A stretch of DNA of 64,000 bases from Polytrichum commune (Eukaryota > Streptophyta > Polytrichopsida > Polytrichales > Polytrichaceae), in contig OX485806.1 in assembly GCA_950295325.1 (NCBI GenBank), positions 25,110,001 to 25,174,000 of the forward strand, in the 5' to 3' direction. Positions 58,201 through 64,000 of this stretch are shown piece after piece (the first letter of the stretch is position 1; each line of letters begins with the position of its first letter). The notes below the pieces were generated by a model. It was not told the origin of the DNA, ran no database searches, and was given only the letters and a program-made list of their open reading frames with translations. The translations under genes and the position numbers were made by a program.

Positions 58201-61200
58201 GCAGATACCACAAACTTCCTCAGTAGTTTTTGGATCAAAAGAAGGAGGCTTCTCTCGTGCTGCTGCAGCAGCTGTAGCTGAGTACACGACTAAATATGGG
58301 TGATCTACCGCCTGGAAAAATGCAAACCAATATATAGTCAAAACCACATGCTTAAATGAACAAAACAAGCATCATCAGAAAAAACAAAAAAATACATATT
58401 TTGTAGTCTTACTATAGCATGTAGTCAACTATGGGAACCCTCTAAAATTTGAAGTACGACAATCCAACACTTTATGAACTTCTATAATCCACATTTAAAC
58501 GGAGTCTGAGTTGCAAGCATTTGCATAGACCCTAAAGGTTTTAATCAATTGTTAAGATTAAGTGAAAGCTACCACACGACCTATGACAAAAAATTATTGT
58601 TTCTGGACAATAATCAACTGTAAGAAAGGAATTGAAATGGGATGGTAGAACTGATTTGTTTTTAAAACCTGGCGGAGACGAGTTAGAAGATCAAAGATGT
58701 GGGCATAATTATTCACCAGAGTCCCAGCTGTGACATATCTGTCAATTCAATACTTGTCAATGTAACTCATCCATGTAAACTGCCAAAATATACTGTAACT
58801 AGGTGCTTACAATCCTACATGGATCAAACAGGGATGATGAAGTGCAAAAGGGCACTCTATAACAGACATTGGAAGCCATACTAGACTGCCTGCCCCTAGA
58901 TTTTTCATGTGTAATAAGTAGAGGTGACAAGGCATGCACAAAAAATTACTGCAAGATGCAAAGTATAGTTGATAAACTGGTGATCACAAGAATTAGCAGA
59001 TAGTACACTCACGTGTTGAACTGGGACTGACTTTGCGTATACAATGCTTGGTAAAAATCTTCTTCTCTTGCATCAAAAGCATCTCGACGTAGATAAGCCT
59101 GCACAGCAGAGATAACAGAATGCTCCAGTAAATCTTGGAGAACTCTAAGTACTCAAGGCTCTAGGATATGAGCAATACTGTGATCACCAACAACAACAAT
59201 TTTATAAAATCTCAAGTAGCCAATGATAGCAATTTGCCACTCAAAATTTTCAAAAACTTGGTCTGCAAATACTTACAACTCTTGGAGGTAGAGCTAAGTC
59301 TGCCGCACGCTCGGTTTTTGTTCTTCGAAGAAGGGTGCTATCTAGAACCTTGCACTTAAGAAGCATCATGGCCTTCCGACCTTCATTTACATAACCCCAC
59401 TTCTTGATTGGATTTGCTATAAACTACACCCAGCCAAAAACCAAGACTATAGAATCAGCATTTACCCTATATAATCTTGTCACTTTATCTCCTACTAAAA
59501 TAAGAAATTCCCCAATATAGCCTTTCTGTTCAAAATATCAATGGCATTCTACATAAATGATAATAGACTATTAAAAAAATCACAAAAAATAAGCCACCTT
59601 ATCACAATGTAATCAGATACTAATTTATTAAGCTCTTCAGTAAAATGATACAAGCTCACAAAACAGATACTCAAGTCAACCTTATTCCACCAGCAGAAAT
59701 GAAACAGGGGAGAGTGGCTACATCCATCACACTTGCGCCAATCATTTCCAAACCTACAAAAACATCAAGTTTAAGGCAAATGTCAGCAGCTCCAATATTG
59801 CCTCCATGAGCAACTGACCATATGTACCAATCTACTCCCATTTTGTACCTGTTACCCCTAGTTCGTTATCAACGTGTGATCATTGAACAAAAATCCTTGG
59901 AGGAAAAAAAAAGAGGCTCCAGTGCTTACCGGTAGTCAAGAGATTTGCAGTTACAGACTCTGCAGAAGTAGTATGAATAAGGATAGATCTCCAGAAACCG
60001 AACCTGTCCAAAGTAAAAGATGCATCTGTGGATACTTGACTTTCAAGAGGTGTATCCGTACATATATAAACATAGATGCCATGAAACTAGTCATTCCTAT
60101 AACTGGCGATTGAACTCCACTTTATCATGTACACATACCTCAAAACATGACTCAAAAAGCTAGACACCTCAACCCATAAAATTGAATCCATGTCAAAAGT
60201 AGAACCAACCAGGGAGTACAGTTCGCCAACACGATTTTGCAGAGGAGTCCCACTTAACGCCCACTTATACTGTGATTGTAGTGCAAAAACAGCCTTGGCT
60301 GTGCTACATGACCGATCCTTTATTGAATGTGCCTGCAATATGCAATTGTGCCCAATGAGCAATTCTAATTCTCAACAACGGGTCTGACACAAAACCAAGA
60401 GACCTTTAGAATTAAAAATATTACAACATTTGATGCATTAGAACTTATTGTGTAAAAGGGGTGAACAGGATGGCAATGAAATAGAATTCAGTTGAGAGCC
60501 CGGTCGCATATGTCTATAAACTACAGTTGAAGACAATTCATTTTCATTTTTCCATAGGACGGCCATCAGATTACTTTCAAGGGCCCTAACAACTTCCTGG
60601 TCAAGGCCCTGTAAAAGTGGCCTTTAGAATGCTATGAAGGATAACAAGACATGTAGAAATCTCACCTCATCCAAGACAATCCGTCCCCACTTTACAGAAT
60701 GCAGCACAGAGTGTGGTTGTTTTTGTTGCCCCGAGCGGTCATCGTGCCCCTCCATTGCTTCCTCAAGCGCAGCTTCCAAATCTTCAGCAACAATCTTTTT
60801 TCCTCCTCCTCGTCCTCTCCCTCTCCCTCTTCCTCTCCCTCTCCCAACTCCTCCATTTGAATGCATCCGATCATTGCTGGGTGCATCATCTTCATCAACA
60901 TGAGCCTTTCCTTTGCCACCTCTTCCTCTACTGGATGCATTTCCTATTCCTCTCCCTCTACTGGATGCATTTCCTATTCCTTTACCCTTGCCCTTTCCTT
61001 TCACAATCTCGTCCTCCGACTCCATGGCCGTGACCTTCTTCCCACTTGTTGATGCACGCGGCTTCTTCTTCACTTGCTTTGCTTGCTTCTCAGTCCGTTG
61101 AGCAGATGGGCCACAAAAGAACCGAAGATGAATGGCAAGTTTATCTGGATAATAGTGCCGTTTGCACCACTTGCACTCTTCCTTAGCCGGCATCACATTT

Positions 61201-63866
61201 TTCCGATGCTCAAGCTCCACAATCGAGTAAGTGGTCAACACAACGTCATAATCGCTTAGCTCCTTCAGATCCAACCCTCGACGTGGGCCATGGTACACCA
61301 ACACTTTCATGCTCCCTTCAGCTGTAAACCTTGCAATTTCGTTCTTCCATTGTGTCACAGCGACCAATGGGCAAACCACGAGAGTTGCCTTCACCAGGGG
61401 CAAATCCCTCTTCACGCCACATAAATGATTCAAATGTGGTTCAATAGACGAGGATGACGGCCCCACCTCCACAGGTGATTTTCTCTTCTCTGATGATGCG
61501 CCTACTTCTTCAGTCATACTCTTGGGCGGCTTGTTCAAATCTATGAACTCCTTTGTTTCAGAATTTTTGATACGCTGGTCATAGCGGCTTGTCACAATAA
61601 GCGAGATGGCTTGTATGGTTTTGCCCATGCCCATCTCATCTGCTAAAATGCCCCCTCGCATTGAGGAGCGCTCCTGTTTCAGACTCCAAGCTAACCACTC
61701 TTTCTGAAAGGGTAAAAGTGGCATGAGAAGCTCTGGGGGTGGCTCTCGAATTTCAAGAGGAAGTTTACGTTGCACTAAAGCATCCATATCTACCTCCTCT
61801 CCATTGTCACCCCACGGGCCCCAATTCAATTCTAAATCCTTCTCCCAATCCATCCAATCTAGGTCTTTGATTGAATTGGCTTTCCCTCGACCTCCCCCCT
61901 TCTTGGGCGTGATTTTCTTCGAAGTTTTTGTGACCTTTACTGTAACCTTCTTTACCACCTTGGTTATTCTCACTACCCGACTACCATTTTTCCCAGTAGC
62001 AGGAACATTATCTGAATCAGTATCTGTCTCTGAGTCTGAATTGAACTCCGACTCTGAGTTGGACATGGACAACATGTCTGCACTTGAAATTGAATAAGAA
62101 TCTGACCCAGAATCAGATCCTGAAGTTGAATATGTCTTTTTAGGCATTCCATTACTTCTACGCTTCCTGCAACAAAAAGAGATGCAAGCAAGTGTTAGCA
62201 AACAACCAGAGGAACTTTTTGACATATACAGGATCTAAAGAAAATAAGCCTGATCACACAAGAGATTTAAGTCTCCCTACATGCTGCAGGCCATACACTA
62301 AAATTAGTGCATTTAAAAAAACGAATCTGGCAAAAACAACATGCTGTCCGGCAGTACAGTGCATGTGTGACTTAAAGTGACCAAAAGTGACTTAAAAGGA
62401 ACCAAAAGTGACCGCAAAGGGAACAATGGAAAACTGATCTCTAGACTACCAAAATAAATTATTAACCAGAAGGTGTGCCATTATGATTAAGTGGTCCTGC
62501 ACACACCGGCATTGGACTTCTGTATCACTTTCACTCTCCTCCGAAGCAGACTCTGTAATTGTCATTTCAGAAGAGGGACTGTCGGAAACCGCACTGTTTT
62601 CAGGTTCCTCCTCCACGAATACAGCTTTGTTCTTTGCAATTGCACCTTTACCATTCTTTTGAGGTTTCTTATTATCTATCCATTCTTGTTGAAGGTTTCT
62701 TCCTTCTGTGGCTCTCTTCTGTTTCTTAACTCCTCCAGAAGCTGACTGGAGGCCTGCTTGCTTGGCATCCCGCTTTTGACCTGCAACTTTCCTCCTTGAG
62801 GGTGGGGCAACCTCCACTTCCTCTGCACACAAAATAGTTCTGATGAGACCAAGCAATCAGACATCACCCCATTGGAGATTTCAAATAGTATGACACCCCC
62901 TCTACACACTAAATTAATTAGATGCTTTACTTCAAATGCCTTCAATATCAAAAAAGGTCATGTATGAAAGTACAGTGGATAAAGACCAACCATAGGGACT
63001 GATGAATCAGACTACCAAAGTTCTCCGAAATCAACCATGATACCAGAAGATTGATAAGTCTATGCAAAGCCGTTCCAAATAATCTGAGAACCCAAATTAC
63101 CTCACAAGGACATTCTAGGTCCACAAACTTTAGTGACATATTCACATTGTTTGGAATGTCAAACAGACAGCAAAAGTCCAAATGAAGAAACACTTCATAA
63201 ACCTAAACGGTGCAAACAACGTCTTCTATATGTGAGTCACGTTAAAAAGTTCCCAGCACCTATATCAGGCAATCTCAAATTCAAGCATTTATTCTAGTAA
63301 AGGGTATGTCCCTCACGATCCCAAAATGCAAGAAGCAGAAAACATGATAGATATATGATCACAAATAATGACAATTTACATCTTCATGTAGAGTAATAAT
63401 AAGGCTCTCCACTTCATTGGAAGAAACACAAGTTCAGAACAATTGGGACCCTCAAATTTAAACACCAACTTTGCCCGTATCATTTGCCTATTGTACATCA
63501 ATTGTACTTCCAGAATTGTCAAGGCTGACGAATTTCACTTAATTTTCAGGAAGGCCATAAAAAGCTCATATGATGAATGACAAAAGATGAACAATGAGAG
63601 CTGAATGTGGGATGGAGGGGGAGGACAAACCACTTTGTTCAATGTCCTCGCATTCACTTTCGCTGTGATCTTTTACCCCAAGCTGCTGCTTCACTGCAAA
63701 ACATTATCCAACACATGCATATCATGTGAGAATAAAGCATACATAGAAGTGAAAAAACATATTGCAGGAGAAAACATGCACTCTATGACATTTTATGACA
63801 ATGTTCTGATTAACAAGTACCTCTCTTGAGGCTCTGTGTGGCAGCGCTGCGACGGGGTCGTGCCAT
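55292..63866 (-). CDS. RAD16: RAD16/Rhp16-like SNF2 helicase with RING finger, 17 exons
   Basis: This is a complete plant homologue of RAD16, the SNF2-family ATPase/RING protein that in yeast acts with Rad7 in global-genome nucleotide excision repair in the nucleus. Exons in transcript order: 63866-63821, 63693-63631, 62822-62507, 62166-60666, 60332-60210, 60003-59930, 59753-59681, 59423-59277, 59098-59013, 58738-58669, 58311-58177, 57515-57264, 56927-56823, 56513-56421, 55916-55768, 55640-55560, 55364-55292. They total 3387 nt (1128 aa) and every phase closes. Order along the protein: acidic/Ser-rich N-terminus; Walker A DEMGMGKT (318-325); a Cys2-His-Cys motif at C473, C476, H488, C493; a GR/GK-rich linker (530-595); DEAH box (641-644, split by an intron); [13 protein letters not shown]3HC4 at C867, C870, C882, H884, C887, C890, C909, C912; helicase motifs V-VI near 1040-1075; short C-terminus ending LRFLFTN. 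The donor of exon 2 is uncertain by 3 nt. The repair role is inferred from the family. Confidence 0.93.
55985..56295. repeat. Two direct copies inside an intron of the RAD16-like gene
   Basis: Segments near 55985-56115 and 56165-56295 are similar. Both contain a TCTCAAACATA block, a block reading ATAACAAATTTGAAGTCA, a (C/T)CAGGGTT-type block and AC(A/-)TGTCCA(G/A)AAA. They lie in the intron between exons 14 and 15. This is a decayed local duplication without coding capacity. Confidence 0.6.
60475..60623 (-). mobile_element. Partial Harbinger-like MITE (H5 family) in intron 4 of the RAD16-like gene
   Basis: This stretch matches the right half of the full element at 46667-47102: both carry AATAGAATT(C/T)AGTTGAGAGCC, a block around CATAGGACGGCC(A/T)TCAG, and AAGTGGCC next to TTA at the end. 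The left half is missing. It lies wholly within the intron between exons 4 and 5, away from the splice sites. Confidence 0.65.
62167..62506 (-). other. Intron 3 of the RAD16-like gene
   Basis: Between the donor after CGG-phase split (CCG before gtgtgt) and the acceptor TTGCAG. It contains short runs of ACTTAAA and CCAAAAGTGAC repeats at 62378-62415 (three copies of AAAGTGAC). No other structure. Confidence 0.6.
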
Positions 63867-63904
63867 AGTTGAAGACCTTCACTGTCGCAATCCCACAGTT
63901 TCAA

Positions 63905-63965
63905 CTATGGCTGCAGCAGCAATAGGCACTTGACTACAACCATATTATTCTGGCAAGAGAACCAT
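63905..63965 (-). promoter_or_regulatory. Two small uORFs before the RAD16-like start
   Basis: Upstream of the chosen ATG (63866) lie two short reading frames. One runs 63943-63905 (12 codons, MVVVKCLLLLQP then TAG). The other runs 63965-63945 (MVLLPE then TAA). If the transcript starts upstream of them they could lower translation of the main frame. The transcription start is not known. A TATA-like TATATATTC lies on the minus strand at 63992-63984, which would place initiation close to or inside the uORFs. The frames are seen directly; any regulatory effect is inference. Confidence 0.35.
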
Positions 63966-63981
63966 GCTCTGTATGTCACCT

Positions 63982-63996
63982 GAATATATAAAAAGA
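63982..63996 (-). promoter_or_regulatory. Possible TATA box of the RAD16-like gene
   Basis: The minus strand reads TTTTTATATATTCA about 120 bases before the first ATG of the RAD16-like gene. The position and composition suit a plant TATA element, but AT-rich runs are common in this window and the window ends just beyond it, so the call is tentative. Confidence 0.3.
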
Positions 63997-64000
63997 ATCC

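Noticed and set aside
60634-61101. Several plus-strand frames across exon 4 of the RAD16-like gene
   Set aside because: They are antisense shadows of the GR/GK-rich linker coding region.
1-64000. CRISPR arrays, bacterial operons, rRNA genes
   Set aside because: Repeats present are tandem duplications, microsatellites and transposon ends; none has spaced identical repeats, and gene structure is eukaryotic throughout.

Overview
This is a nuclear land-plant window. Its protein-coding genes have many short exons with canonical GT-AG introns. One gene is recognisably the plant form of the RAD16/Rhp16 SNF2-RING repair helicase. The rest is AT-rich DNA full of plant-type transposons: Harbinger-like MITEs with TTA/TAA target duplications, CACTA-like MITEs, pogo/Tigger-like DNA transposons, a Ty1-copia remnant and a tRNA-derived SINE. 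The species cannot be named from the sequence. No bacterial, organellar, viral or CRISPR features were seen.

Layout: 1-44.6 kb holds no intact gene that I can support. It is a transposon graveyard: a large inverted repeat with nested elements (1.4-4.7 kb), a tandem array carrying pogo ends (11.9-12.9 kb), two opposed pogo-like transposase pseudogenes (13.3-15.0 and 18.3-20.5 kb), a trihelix-like domain fragment (21.0-21.3 kb), two Harbinger MITEs back to back (22.0-23.0 kb), a copia gag-protease remnant (26.4-27.7 kb), nested CACTA-like MITEs (28-31.4 kb) and a mosaic of Harbinger MITEs (36.3-37.5 kb).

44.6-51.75 kb carries an eight-exon minus-strand gene whose reconstructed product is 1314 residues: about 1000 residues of Ser/Pro-rich, probably disordered sequence followed by a divergent DHH/PRUNE-like domain that lacks the DHH triad. 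51.75-55.3 kb is intergenic and carries several local tandem duplications. 55.3-63.87 kb carries a complete 17-exon minus-strand RAD16-like gene (1128 residues). All exon phases close in both models, which strongly supports them. Both genes point the same way; nothing in the sequence shows that they work in one pathway. Each has a related MITE in an intron.

The most noteworthy structures are the intron built from tandem copies that include the edge of its own downstream exon (47.4-48.35 kb), MITEs inserted into the TTA sites of other MITEs, and the plant DHH-like protein whose catalytic motifs are eroded.
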